Below are positions 1 through 13,229 of a DNA stretch of 64,000 nt, in pieces. A program made the position numbers and the translations under genes. Under the pieces are notes generated by a model. That model made no database searches, had not been told where the DNA came from, and worked only from the letters and a program-made list of their open reading frames with translations. The stretch is taken from NCBI GenBank assembly GCA_037179385.1, contig CM074195.1, forward strand, positions 5,636,438 to 5,700,437, in the 5' to 3' direction. Within the stretch, counting starts at the first letter, position 1, and the number at the start of each line of letters is the position of its first letter. This DNA is from Holothuria scabra. Taxonomy: Eukaryota; Echinodermata; Holothuroidea; Aspidochirotida; Holothuriidae.

Positions 1-2039
1 CAAAGGATGCGATAAGAACCACCACTGCACTGCACCAGAAGTGCAATTACATGTCACCGTGTTACATACCGTGCAGCCGTATTGCGTGCTGCATGCATGC
101 TATATAGAGCATGTGTGCTGTATCCATACGTACACACAGAAGCAGTGTGGTATTGCATAACACACACAGAAGCCAACTTAACACACTGCGAGGCAGTATA
201 CGGCAGTGCATGCAGCGCTGAGTGTATTACCACTAGTTGGTGTATGCAGGAGCTTTCCACATTGCATGTTTACATTTGAAGACTGTACTTCAGGGATCGG
301 GAAAATGAAAAATCGTAATTTGGGCGTTGTAATTTGGAATTCGTTATCAGGTATAAAAAATCGTAATAATTACGCCAAAATCGTAAAAGTTGGCAGGTAT
401 GCGTTTAAAATGCTCCAACATAGCACAAAAAGTTAATAGCTCTAGTCATTTTCAAATCATTTGGTCTCGACAATAAATAACAGCAATAGCTTCATCTCCT
501 TAAAATATCAAACACAAGAAGAGTAACAGAAGTTGTATCTTTTGAAATGTTGAAAGTTTGGGTGAACAAATTATTTTTGAGCAACAAACAACTGGTTTTC
601 TAAATGAGGGAAACTTCTTGAAAAGAAGACTACCTTATTGCCTTTTTTGTAATCATTTTTTGCTCTTTGCCAATAAAAATTGGTTTTTAAAGGATGTAAT
701 TTCTTTGTAAAACAAACATAATATTTCCCTCAAGTTAAGAAAAAGAAAAAACTTAAAGCAATAATACTCCACCCCCTCCCCTCCAACCCCCTCGATCTAG
801 CTACCACTTTGCTTCTAGTGTATTGAATCTGCTTAGACTGTATCTTCTGAAGGTAACACTGTTTTGTAGGACACTTCTACCTTCAAAATACTCGTGTCAG
901 TCACAGTTCACATTTAATTCCTCACATCGATGCAATGATCCAGAAGCAACAACTACTTTTACAACATCAATTGATGTTTGTCTTAGAAGCACACATAACT
1001 ACAGTTATTTCCTAGATGAACCCTTTTTGCTCCCCACATACACCTACAATACTTGTCTATCTTGACATTCTATAAATGCACCAGGATACGTTTGCAAGGG
1101 TAGTAAAACTATCACATAAACAACTCAAACTTGACAATTACTACCCAAAGTTCTTCAATTCAGTAGACGGCAGTAGGACTCGTTGAGAAAGGTTTGCAGC
1201 TTTATACTAGCTGCAAAACAAGCAGGAAGTCAAAATTGTGGCCTTGCTGCTAATGGAGTGTTTTGAGTTAGCGATCAATACCATATTAATTTAAACAGGC
1301 CTTCATGCAGCCAGTTTGAAAGCAAAATGAAATGCTTCTCATCAAATTTTTATCCAATAAAACATTTCTGTAACAAGGGCATGTGGAGGTCAGTGCTCTG
1401 TTAAAATCTTCGAGAGATTTATGTGCTCACTGCAAATTGTGAAGAACTTCACAAATAGAAATTTTTCCATTTCACGATATATGGGCAACATGAAAAATTT
1501 TCATCAATTGGTAAAACAAAGAACTCGAGAGGATAGCACACAAGTGTGATTGGTACAGACATTCAGACTTATTCGTTCTGTTAAAATAAAAGTAAAAATT
1601 TTAATGTTTAGATAGCTGGTATGAGTTCATACTTTGCCTATCTTCCAGAACAAATGCTGCACTATTGTCTGTCACTGTATTTTCCCTTGTTAATATGAGA
1701 CAAGTATTGCTTCTCCTAGGCTCCTAATTAAACTTTGCAGATTTTGTGGCAAGTGTGAGAGTCTCAGGTTGGATGGCCACATTTTTGCCGTCAATCATTT
1801 TGAAGTGCACTTAAAGAGATCCCCCAAAATATCACAAAATAGCTTACAATTACACAATTATCAGAAGAGGACTCAGCACAAATGCAAAAAATGAAGATAC
1901 ATGATAAAATTTTGTTGGGCATAAAACCTTGTAGGGGAGCAGTGTTTCCTCTAAGAAATTAACCATTGGGTCAAAATGACCTGTTTGGAAAATATTGACT
2001 CAGTAGAATTCACAGCGGCATGGAACTGTGCACGCGAAG
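1..2039. other. Non-coding, nothing recognised
   Basis: The first 300 bases are dense in gcatgc and gcagt words, so short open frames arise on both strands by chance. The rest is AT-rich with no exon that I could recognise. By position it should be CAMTA intron. Confidence 0.5.
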
Positions 2040-2172
2040 CATGCACGTGAGCTCGAGTCCTGACGGGTGGGGTCCAGGGACCTGCCTTAGGGACCCTGGT
2101 GGGGTCCAGGGGCAAAGCCCTCGTGGCGGTCCAGGGGGCGAAGCCGCGGATGCTCCTGAGTTTTAGGGGTTT
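2040..2172. repeat. GC-rich repeat remnant
   Basis: Three imperfect ggtggggtccaggg units in otherwise AT-rich DNA, followed by gcgaagccgcggatgctcct and gagttttagg. Many CpG. No conserved protein frame. Confidence 0.5.
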
Positions 2173-3561
2173 TGAAGGCATAAAAAGGCTGTTTCCACCG
2201 GTGAAATTTCTTTTATAATGCTCCTGTATTTTTGTATGTTTATGCTAGCTGATGATAAAAAGCAAATGAAAATGCTGCACAAAAGGACAGTTTAACCAGA
2301 GGTTTGCAGAAATTAGCCTACAAAAGGCGCAGTCACACAATCTTGCTGCTGAACCCTTTATTTGCCCAAGTAACCTTACTGTTTACAATAAGTTTCAATT
2401 GCCTGTACCAAAGTCTTGTTCAGATTTATTTCTCTAACGTTTTCACATGCTTTCTTCCTTGCAACTTACCTGTCAAAATGTGAGACTATTGCTGCAGAAT
2501 ATACCTGCAGGATGCGATACATCTGTACCGTATGTTGTTTATATCTCAACTTTTTAATACCCTACCCACTGAAAGTTTTGGAAAGATATAGTTGCAGCGT
2601 GAGATTCATTGAGCAATAGCCCCGCACCCTCCTGGCAATAGCCTCACACCCTCCCTCATTATTACGCAACATCTCAGTAGCATACTGTTTGCCTGCATGT
2701 TCACACATACGAATGTACCTACAGAGTCACAATCAGTGCAGTGCTATCCTTTACTTGCAGTCTCACGTAAATCCAGGTAATAAGCCGTAAGCACTGCATG
2801 CTGGCATTTCGTAATAAACTGTGCCCATGCAAAATGTTGGAATGGTGTTATTTTGGGAATTCCCTTAACACAGTTAACTCAATGGATAAGTCACATTGAC
2901 TACTTAACCGTGTAAAAGTTGGCTGGAAAAACATTCACAAGAACGGCCTGTTGGTAATTTTTCCATTCCTTAACCTTAAGAAAATCATTTCAAGAATGAA
3001 AGGAAACAGTTATCTCCCTAACGTAACATAGAAATGGGATCGTGAAAGTCTCGATCTATTTCTCAGTGTCAGCTATTCATTGTCATGTTCACTGTCAGTG
3101 TGCCTTAATTGACAGCTCTCTACAACTAACATTAACTTATCACTACCGAGGCTATAACTAGTCGAATAAAATCTGTAAGCGTAAGTAAATGATCGTTAAT
3201 TTCACATGATATTACTTGACCTTCAAGCTCCGTATACCGTTGCATTGGTTGAAGTGTGTTTGCTATATTTGGTGTATGTCAACATACTTTTTGCCGTTTA
3301 CACAGTATCGATATGGGGAGCAAAATGAAACCCTCTTTTTTTTATTTTTCACCACACACACCAGTGCGTCAAATTGATAAGTCATTGCTTCAAAATCGCG
3401 TCAAAAGCGGAAACACTGTAGGGGAGATATTCTGTCTATTGAAGTTATAGCAGAAGTCTGAGTAGACTAGAGTTTTTCCAAGTTCCTCAGTTAAGCCACC
3501 ATACGGATATATGAAAGGATTAAACCTTTTTCGAGCATGAAAGAGTTCACTCATACGGTAC
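2173..3561. other. Non-coding, nothing recognised
   Basis: I looked here for the next CG-1 exon (an NPDIVLVHY-like segment) on the minus strand and did not find it. No repeat is shared with the rest of the window. Confidence 0.5.
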
Positions 3562-3633
3562 CTGAAGCAGCCAGTAACTTCGTCGATGGAATGTTGGCAC
3601 AATCGCAGAGTGCACATAACCCCCGTATAAACA
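3562..3633 (-). CDS. CAMTA: CAMTA exon, CG-1 domain C-terminal part
   Basis: This 72-bp, 24-codon exon begins CLYGGYVHSAIVPTFHRRSY and ends WLLQ. It matches the CG-1 segment YGxYVHS-PTFHRRxYWLLQ. The acceptor is strong (ttctctcctgtttccag) and the donor is cag/gtaccg. It enters and leaves in phase 0, compatible with the exon at 23175-23310. The family continues with an NPDIVLVHY-like segment, which I did not find below 3562, so it is probably beyond the left edge. As I recall, most animal CAMTAs have Cys in YGCYVHS and in HRRCYW; here these are Gly and Ser. Ser at the second site is also what I recall for plant CAMTAs. Confidence 0.92.
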
Positions 3634-5731
3634 CTGGAAACAGGAGAGAAAAAAATGTAAAATTATGTGCCTCTTCCCTAAAATGTGTCATGTATTGACA
3701 GTTTACTCCATTTACATTATACTGATATTTATACATCTCCTCAGATAGAAGAGATAAATTCACTTTCAATTTAATTCATTGATTATTGGAAAATGTAGTC
3801 AGCATTCAGATAGACAATATGACATGCCATGTTCAGAACCTTGCATGCCAAGCATGTAGATTGGACTACACTCTTAGGTGTAACACATCCATATAGAATA
3901 ATCAATACCACATACAGTATTATAACAAAGTGGTATGTCCCTTTTGGCTTCCCTTATGTCACATGGGGCAACATGTTAATGAACTTTGTAAAGCATGCAC
4001 AAATTGAATCACGTTTTACTGTACTGTACATGCATCCTACAGAGTAACTGAATTAATGCACCTTCAGAATTCTGACCAGCAGCAAAGCTAGGTCATGTAA
4101 AAGTTAATTGTCAGCGGTGTACAATGCTCTGAAATTACAATACAGTATGTATATCGTAGGTAATACCACAATAGAACTCCTTAGAAATTAATTATCTTTC
4201 AAAAATACATAAATGGATAATGGCGCATGGACAGTCACAGTTTGTCATTTTTCAAACACAAGAACTGTAGTGATGTATCTGCCAAGTACAAAACGTGAAC
4301 CTTACAGGTACAGTACGTGCAATTCTCACATGCTGCAAAGCTGCCAATTATTGAATGGTCATCCATTGCTAGCTAGATTTCCTTAGCCAACCATCAGTGA
4401 CAAAGTACGTAGCTCACAATTCAGTGCATGTTAACATTATCATTTTATAGAACAGTATATCATGACACTGGAAGCGAATAGAAAGTTTTAGCCATCTCAA
4501 GCTGGTAACTAATAATCCAGAATCTATCAGAGAACTTCTTGTTCAGGTATCTTGAGATCAACAAGGTGAAAGGTGTTTGCCACCTTTAAAGACTATTTGC
4601 CCAATAAAACAACAAGGTTGGTTTAAAACAGGGTTAACTGCCACAATTACAGAGACAAGCTTCACCCAAGAAAATGCCTTTTTCTCAGGTAACATTGCCT
4701 AAAACGTCCTATTCAATTCTTGAAGCAAGTTATCTTGACAGATGAAGTGATACTGTATAATACGTACTATATTATAGCTCAACATAGCTTGCAGAGGTTT
4801 GTCTATTTATATCTAACCATCCAGACAATTAAGTTTCACAAAAAATAGTAAGCACAGCAATATTCTCCTCAATTAAGGATTTAATTCAACCACTTACCAG
4901 AAACATACACTAGCTATCTATGAACACTAAAATATCATGTTGGACATACATGTTGACTCAACTTAAGTATGTGACGAACTTGAATAAGGCAAGAATTTTC
5001 AGTTGAAGAATATAATTTCAGGATATAGTTCTTAAAAAAGTTATATACTTGCAAAATATCTTTATTAAAATTCAAGTTAAGAGCAAGTTAGAAATACAGT
5101 ATACTGGTCTTCCAGGCTCTTTGAATGTAAACAAGTAAAAAAAATTCATCAACTCCAATTAAGTTATAATGCCATCACCCCTAAACAAATTATTACTCAC
5201 TCTGCCAATTATGCATTCAACCAGCATGCTCCTAAAAATTATGGTTTCTTATTTACTCTTTTTCTAACTATAATAAAATATATAGTTTATATATTTACTG
5301 GTGGACTGAGTGGCAACAAAAGCTGGTTAAGTTTTTAATGTATGCAGGCTATCTGACATAATTACTGGGTAAAATGTCTTAGTGGAATTGATGAGCTCAG
5401 GCTGATACACTCCTGAGCTGTGCCAGCTTGGGGTACGGTACAATAGTTATGGAAGGATACTGTACTTTGAAGTGAGGTTTGTACCTCCAAGGTCACTCAA
5501 TAACATAGTACTGTATATACCTTGAATCTTTGCATATTAGAAATGTCCAGTTTAAGTAATTACATGACAAGGTTACTTGTGCACATAATATATATGTGCA
5601 GGGGTTTGTTAATATACTGATATATAACATGGCCAGTCTCTGGGAAATAGTAATAGTAATAAAAAAGCTAGAAAAAAAAAGAAAAAAAGAAAAAAAAAGT
5701 ATGTACCCATCTTGTGACATGTGTTGACCTA

Positions 5732-7184
5732 CAATCCTCGACAAAAGTACATGGGACAAACCCCGCTCCCCGTATCAATGTTGAAGTTTCAGGACGCCTT
5801 GGGCTGCCGTAACATTGAATGGGGGAGTGGGGGGGATGGTGTTCCGTACATTGCTTGTTTTGCTTGTTTTGTCCCATCATTTTTGTCGAGGATTGTCGGA
5901 AGCCTGTACAAATGTATATGAAGAAGTTTTCGGTCATGGGCAACGTAATGACAGTTGGTGAATAAAGGTTGTGTACTTTGAAAGGAGTGATTAGAAGACA
6001 AATGTCACGGTGTTAGCATTATGAAGAACAATTGCAAGACAATAACGGCGGCTTTTAAATATTTCACGGGGAAGAAATGTAACTTATCACGCATTACGGA
6101 CTTCTGTCCATATTTGGTTTTTCTAATTAGGACCGGGAAGTGATCAAAATAAGGTACCCATGGCTGGTTTAACGTCGTTTATTTTGCCATAAACCTATTC
6201 AGAAGACCCGTTGCCGCAGGGTACCGAAGGGAGGGGGAGGGGTCGCTTTCAAGCCAGAAATATTTCTCGGGGAAGGGGGCAGATCAAAACAACCTTGAGG
6301 GGAGGGGGGAACAGATATTGCAGATAAAATACAGGACAAACGCGGCGTTTTAAATTTTTGAAACCGAACTGCTACAGAGAGCTCCGAAAGTAGGCTTTAT
6401 AACGCTTAATTTATTCGTTATCCCTATGTAGAACTCGTCACTGCTCCCCATTACTAAGAATATTTAATGACTGTCGAGGGTTAATCAAGCAAATAGAAGA
6501 TATCTCTCTATTTATAGGGAACTTTCATTGTGCAAAAATGGTTAACCATTTCATTTTCAAGAAATCTTGACGTTAATTGTCACGTTCACTACCAGTAATG
6601 CTTACATACAATTTCGTCTTTAACCAGATTGTAGTTTGAATCATCATTCAATGTTTATTTATGCGAAAAAAGAGAGAATTTTGTGGTTAACCGTTGGGTA
6701 TATCGTGAAATATGTTACCCCCAACCCCTAACACGAAATAAAAGTTCTTTGTTTTTTCCCCATTACAGTACATGAAATTTTTAAAGTAAATTAAATCTCT
6801 CGCCAGGCAGAGTACTATTTCCCCCCTCCCCCTTTCTCGTATGAGCTACTTGAGGAAGACAAATCTTTATTCGAGCGCCCATCGCTAATCTAACACGCCA
6901 GTATAATGATCGGACAAATTAAACTGTTACTACTTTCCTGTAGCTTGAAAAGTAAAAAGGCAACTATACTCGTTTCAGAGCATTTAAAACGAAAATTTGG
7001 AAATTCCTATACCTTTGTACAGGCTTCCGACAATCCTCGACAAAAGTACATGGGACAAACCCCGCTCCCCGTATCAATGTTGAAGTTTCAGGACGCCTTG
7101 GGCTGCCGCAACATTGAATGGGGGAGTGGGGGGATGGTGTTCCGTACATTGCTTGTTTTGTCCCATCATTTTTGTCGAGGATTG
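5732..7184. mobile_element. 1.45-kb inverted-repeat element with paired 160-bp modules and TA flanks
   Basis: Modules at 5732-5895 and 7031-7184 are near-identical and in the same orientation. Each starts CAATCCTCGACAAAA and ends with its reverse complement. Just inside them, 5896-5921 and 7005-7030 are inverted to each other (tcggaagcctgtacaaa). TA stands at both outer borders (5730-5731 and 7185-7186), while the inner borders are TC and GA. The whole therefore looks like a single insertion with a TA duplication, as in Tc1/mariner-like elements. The middle (5922-7004) has no frame, so it would be non-autonomous. An alternative is two independent short elements. Confidence 0.65.
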
Positions 7185-7189
7185 TAGAT

Positions 7190-8450
7190 CCCACCATTAT
7201 AGTATTAGTGAATATAAAAATTTGAACATGTTTGGTGCTCTACAGGGGTATACTTGATCATTTCTGGGACATTCAAGCATAATTTGCATGACAGGAATTA
7301 GACTTGCCACTATTGTCTCTGTTGCTCATTTGCATGAAGTGTGTTCCTTTTGATGCGACTTGCTTCATTGACTAATTTTGGTTAAAAAGTCAGAATAAAA
7401 TAATTGCAGCAATTCCCCACAAATCCCTGGTTTGGGGATCGATCTATGAGGCCATGCATCTGAAACTCACCTCCTACATACAATACATGTTACTTATCTG
7501 TGGTAATCCCTACGCAAGTCTGCAGTGTGACAGGATATATAGTTATATAAAACTTGATTGGCACCCTTTCCTAGGATTATAAATAGGGAGTAAGGAGGAG
7601 TGATGTAAATCCCTGAATTGGTTGAAACCTATTCATCAAAACATTGTTTCAAGAAGGCCCCTTGTAGAAAGTTTTAATATCAAAACAGATTTCTGAATTA
7701 CAAACACCTAACACTGAAACTTCAAGAAAAAAATTTTGAAAAACTCAGGGCACAATTAATTATTGTAAAAATATCAGTTGTCCCATAAGTGATTAAAAAA
7801 ATTGATTGTCCCCCTATATTTTGGGTTGCTACAACATAATAATTTTAAGCCTATCATAAATTTTCATTTTTTTTTCATAAAATTATATCAATGGCCTGCA
7901 GTAAATTTTCATTGCCATTTGTGCAAACTCACTGCTTTAGGATGTAGCTACATAGACACAATATGACAGAACCCTGTCATGGAAAATTTTGCTCAGAATG
8001 AAACTGGCCATGAGAGAATTTTGCACCTTGAAAGTGGACACCATGACTGGGACAATAGTGTAATGATTGACTGATTTTACAACAACATGCAGAAAACCAC
8101 AGAAAAGGGTCACTGGACCACATACAGTAATCTGCAACAATGTGGCTAATTTTTGTCACAGTTATGTAACAAGCAAAGGAGTTCAAGAAGAGGATAAGTT
8201 TGTCCAAGTTTCAAGGGAGTGAACTCTCTAATGGCTGACAATGAAGAATCTATAGACAGAATACAGCTGGTATAAGGGGTTATCAGACAGACACCCAGGA
8301 GTTAAACTATCGTTTGTCCCAGGCAACAATCACTTGTCTGACACAGGCCTAGAATTCTGAGGTGCAATTACCCACCATCACTTTCCTCAAATTAACTGTG
8401 AGGAGTGTGATTTTTGCACACCTTGTTTGAAGCTCATGCAAATTTATCAA
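7190..8450. other. Non-coding, nothing recognised
   Basis: AT-rich intron sequence. Short frames on the minus strand at 7937-8207 have no recognisable domain. The sequence before it (3634-5725) is similarly empty. Confidence 0.5.
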
Positions 8451-8479
8451 GTTAGTTAGTTGGATAGAATTTTACGGCC

Positions 8480-8640
8480 CAGTTTGCAACCAACTGGTTC
8501 AAGTCAAGCCGGCCACCACCTTTTTTCCAGTTGTGACTCACTGGCTTGATTTCCCAACTCCATTGCTTAGCTAGGTTCCATTTTTAAAGTCTTTGGTACT
8601 ACCCGGCCAGGACTCAGACTTCTATCTATCAAAGTGAAAT
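8480..8640 (-). repeat. SINE-like copy, family C
   Basis: Shares ccaactggttcaagtcaagc, ttttttccagttgtgactca, aggttccatttttaaagtct and ttggtact with the other C copies. Read on the minus strand, the head carries a gagtcctggccgggta word in the place of a tRNA-type B box. It abuts the ccagg-type element at 8690. Confidence 0.55.
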
Positions 8641-8689
8641 AAAACTGCACACCTACAATACACTCCTTGGTTTTCTGAGTGTGATTTGC

Positions 8690-8885
8690 ATGGATGGAAA
8701 AAGTTGGGAAGCAGGGAGGCTCCTTCCCTGGAAATTTGGGCATCTGGAAGGAAATTCTGGGCAATTTGAGGGAACTTTCTCATTTCTGTACCTAAAAATA
8801 TAGGCAGAATTGTGAGAAATTTTGCTCCCTTCCTGAGAAAAATTTTACTTCCTTCCTGGGAAATAAGCATTTTTTCCAGGCCTGG
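8690..8885. repeat. CCAGC-ended short element, second copy
   Basis: Begins catggatggaaaaagttggg and ends agcattttttccaggcctg, with ggaaattt and gagaaatttt words inside. It lies directly beside a family C copy, as at 16.4 kb. Confidence 0.55.
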
Positions 8886-10544
8886 TGATTTGTAATGCAG
8901 GTCTGGAGAACATAAAACTCAAGGCCTGCTGGAATTCTGATTTGAACCCCGCAGCATGCATCATAACTGCATATGATAAATAAATTTTCACCTTGCCACA
9001 GGCCAAAATTCAGGACCCTAATAAAAACCATCTCAAGGCTGCAACTTGCCATATGGCTAGTTGTATCACCACTGATATCATATACTGATGCACTTTGTCT
9101 TGATGGTTATAAAATTACATTCAGTATAGAGCACTTATGCAAGCCATTATTTGCAATTTTTTTCAATTTTGAGTGACCCTTAATAAGTTTTATGTTAAAC
9201 TATTTCATTTTCTTGAACTGCTCCCTGTATACTCCCTCCATCTCCCACCCCTTCCCCCTTCCCAAACCCCTCCCCAAACTCAAAACTACTATTTAAACCT
9301 GATCCAGGGAGCTTCCACTCTGACCTGACTCTCTTCAAATATTATCTTTGATCTTGGAATTGGACAATAGTAACCATTTGTCAAATGTTACAAATTACAT
9401 GTACAAGCGGTTCTCCACAGACCTTAAGTGCAATGCAATTTGTGCAAGCATACTTTTGAAATATTCAATTAAGTTTGGACATCACTTAGTCAGAAATTGA
9501 AGAAAATTTCTTGGTTTCAAAATGAAACTGAATACAAAATTGAATTACTCAAAAAGTTGAGCTACTACGTACGCAACTAAAAGGTTGTTTATGATTCTTT
9601 AAACTGCATGTATCATTCACAAAGCCTGAAGGAATTGTTTCAGGTGATGTGAAAATGAGAAAGAAGTTAAGGGCAGTACTTTAAGTAAAAAGCATCACAA
9701 ACCTAAAATGACCTTCCTACCAAAACTATTACAAATTGACCGTTGCCTCCAAAGGGTTTGGTGATAAAATGTAAGCTGGGTCTACAGTATAGTTGTGAGT
9801 AGGTGGGATTACAAACTTTGTGAACAGTAAAATAGGAGGTAAGTATACAGCTTGATATATCCAGGGGTTGAGTTGATTCTAAAAAATAGTTGCATGCAAT
9901 TTCTACCAAAACTATCACAAATTCACCACGTTCCAGTATAATAATTTCAAATTTGCACTTAATCTGGCATAATTAACAATATAAATATGCAAATCTTGTG
10001 ACATCAAGAGAGAGACACCTCATGGCTGATGTTATCCTCTATATCTTCATTTCAAGGGCAGTTGTTCATAACAGTCATGTATTTGAGGGTTTTATTCTAG
10101 AAGATTAAATTGTGTCCTTGCAAACTATCACTATAATATACTGTACAAGTACCAAAACTGTAGACTAAACTTTAGAATCATTCTGATGCATAATTAAGAG
10201 ACAATTAATAGGTCTTCAGAGTTAACAAAATAAATGTCAACTTCATGAAACACTCTGCATTGTTATTTTTGCATATGCAATTAATTATAAAAGCTACTGC
10301 AGAAACGTTCAAACTTTGAAGACAGTAAATATCTCGGGAATGGTGAAAGGTATTGACATAATCCTAATGAATGTGTTTCTTCATACCTGTCGAAGGGAGT
10401 CAGGGCACTTAACTGGCTGGCATATGTCACCATGCACTGAAAGCTGCTCAGTTTGATATTGACGACTTGATGGGAATGCTAAATGGCCCCTACCACATTA
10501 ATGCTTGCATATGCAATGAGTCAAGTTTCATATTCAATAGTTAC

Positions 10545-10778
10545 AGAAAAAGTTAAAATTTTAAATTTTGTGATGTCCTACTGATTTGTAATGGTTTTGT
10601 GCATAATTTGAAATTTCTGGTCATGAATTTTTTAAAATCAAAATGAACTTTTAAGTACTCGATCACTCATAAAATAGTTGTATGTAGGATATGAGGGGAT
10701 TGTCTAAGTTGACATTGTTATGTGAAGAAAACAGTTTCAAAACATTGTTTCATGAACCAGCTTAATGAGTCACTTTAA
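10545..10778 (+). repeat. Dispersed repeat F
   Basis: cagaaaaagttaaaatttt, tgcataatttgaaatttctg, actcataaaatagttgtatg and gttatgtgaagaaaac match the copy at 20.0 kb in order. Confidence 0.6.
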
Positions 10779-12109
10779 CAGCCAGCTGGTACAGTTTGTA
10801 CACAACTGCACCTGTGGGGGGTAATGAGTTTGGTAGGATAGGGGTAGTTTGGTTGATAGAATGCTATAGTTCCAATCACTTACAGCGATATGCAATCGTG
10901 CAAAATAAACACTAGTGAGCAAGAGATGCCTGTAACAAGCACTCAAATGACTCTGACTCACAATATTATAGCATTTTTAAAGAGTTCATTAAACACTTTT
11001 GATAGCCCTAATTCACCAATGGCTCAAAGCAGTTTGCAAAAACTGAAAATTGCAAGTAAATTAAAATGCACAAATGAAACTTATTACTTTAACCACAAAG
11101 CATAATATTGTAACAAGTGATTCATTGGGACTTTATGAATGCAGTGTTTAAGTCAGCATTCCCAGACATACTTTTTGTCTAGGTTTCAATAAACACATTG
11201 TCTGTACTGTTAACACGTTCCAGCTGCATGGCTCTTGAATACGGTAACATCAGAATACAACTTGGATTATCCGCTTCAGGCCTACAGGTAAACCATGCAG
11301 TGTTTTCACTGAAAATTTGCCAAAGGTGCCTTTCTATCTGATTAATTTTTGTGTTTGTGCCTCCATCTTGGTACAATTTTCTCCAAAACCTGTCAAAACA
11401 GTGACATTTTGCTAACAAGAATCTTGCAAATGTCACACTGAGCATACACTCAACTCCTGTAGCCGTTCAACTATTACACTGCCTCTTCTTTTTTTTTTCC
11501 AAAAGTGTTGCATTGATCACTATGACAAAATGTCAAAGGGATCGAAATCTTCATAGGATTAAGAGAGGACTGGTTATAAATTAAATTTCAAGGCAAATTT
11601 ATGAATAAAAATCTGGGGAAAATATATGAAATTGGTTATAAGACAATATTCAACCTGGACAGGTTGAGTCCAAACACTAAATTGGTTTAGTATGGTATAC
11701 AGTTTCAGCAATGTTAGAATGTTCATAAATAAAGTCTTTACAAACCTACACTATACACCCGAAAAGACCCTTGAAGCAAGCTTTTAACCCTCTCCCAACC
11801 TACTGTACCTGTAACTTTGGCCAAGGGCTTCACCAATTTGGACTTGGGATTTAGATATGCTTGCCCTCTTCTCTCAACTCTCTCCTCCCCCCCCCCCCCC
11901 TTCTTTTTTGAGTTTCTGGCAAAATCCCTGAAAAGATTCAATCCTTTGAGGTTTCATGTTTATGTAAAAATGGCTTACAATTTTTCAGGAAACATTAGTT
12001 TCAACCAGAAAGCCAACAGGCTTAGTGATTCCTTGCCATATGATATATCAATAGCAAACATGGAAACAAACATGACATGCATGAGATCCCATACAATTAT
12101 CCTACTGAA

Positions 12110-12380
12110 CTGAGATATCTTACTAGTAAGGCCAAAACTTTTTGACCTCATGTGACCCAAAATGACCTTTCGACCCCTTAAAAACAATAGTGATCACCTC
12201 ACCAACACGTCCATCAACATGAGCAATTCAAAATTAAGCTTAGTACAGTATGAGTATGGAAGTACTACCTCAATGGTATGAGATCCCTCACAGTTATCCC
12301 ACTAAAAATATTATGTATAAAGGGTTTTATCTTTTGTCACCTCAAACCTTTTTGAAACCATTTTTATCCAAAGTTTGATC
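12110..12380 (+). repeat. Degenerate pair of 145-type units
   Basis: ttttgacctcatgtgaccc, aaatgacctttcgaccc, aaaaacaatagtgatcacct and atgagatccctcacagttat match the 15-kb array. The second unit is badly worn and there is no CA tract. Confidence 0.6.
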
Positions 12381-13200
12381 AATGGGGACAGCTCACCTTC
12401 TGAAGTCTCTGTGTTCCGATGCCTCTATGTTTCCAAAAGTCTGCTATTGAGGTTAGTGTTTAAACAAGCCCTCATCCAAACACTCTCCTACACTGTGTTA
12501 CCTCACGCTCGAGTAACGTGGGACCGCGGGTTAACGCATGGTCAGTGTTTAAATTTTGATCCACCTCAAATCGCAGGGTTAAGCAGCTTTAAACATCGTG
12601 TTTGTTTTAATCAAGCAAGGTCACAGGTATTTATGGCACTGATGACAAGTATTTTCTTACATTTTACTGTAATTGGTGTGTAAAATATTTGACCTCGTTA
12701 CTATGGTAACGCTATCCAATCAACGAAACACTGGGTATGTGAGAACACAGACTAGAAAACACAGGGTTAGCCTGCGGTTTTGTCTGATTGTAAACACGAG
12801 TTAACACTGGGTGTTATGCGGTATGTGAGACCAAGCCTAAAGAGACATCTGAACAGAGAACCTTGGCTATTAGTGACAGCAATTTTTGCTTTATAGGGGA
12901 AATGCCCCACCCATTGTCTATGGTATCCTTTGCAAATTAACAAAAGCTGATATCTCTATTAATCCATAATTTAACAAGCCTTTTAATTTGCCTTTTGTCT
13001 ACTTATACTGTAGGTACAGCATAACACACAGTACAAGTTTTCCTTGTTTGATACACAGTATACAACATTATGCTTGCTCTTATTACCTGAACTAATTTTA
13101 AACGACAGCAGCAATGCAAAATAAAATCTTCATACTTTTGAAAAGTGTCATTAAGGGTGATCTTGAAGCAATGGTTCTATGCATTAAGCTTAATGATACA

Positions 13201-13229
13201 CTTTTTTTTTTTTTGGGGGGGGGGGGGGA
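13201..13229. repeat. Poly-T/poly-G junction
   Basis: A run of about 14 T is followed by about 15 G. Similar pure runs are C at 11887-11900 and G at 63391-63403. Slippage-prone; no function is inferred. Confidence 0.8.

Noticed and set aside
54..279. Overlapping frames on both strands at the left edge
   Set aside because: Low-complexity gcatgc/gcagt words; no domain.
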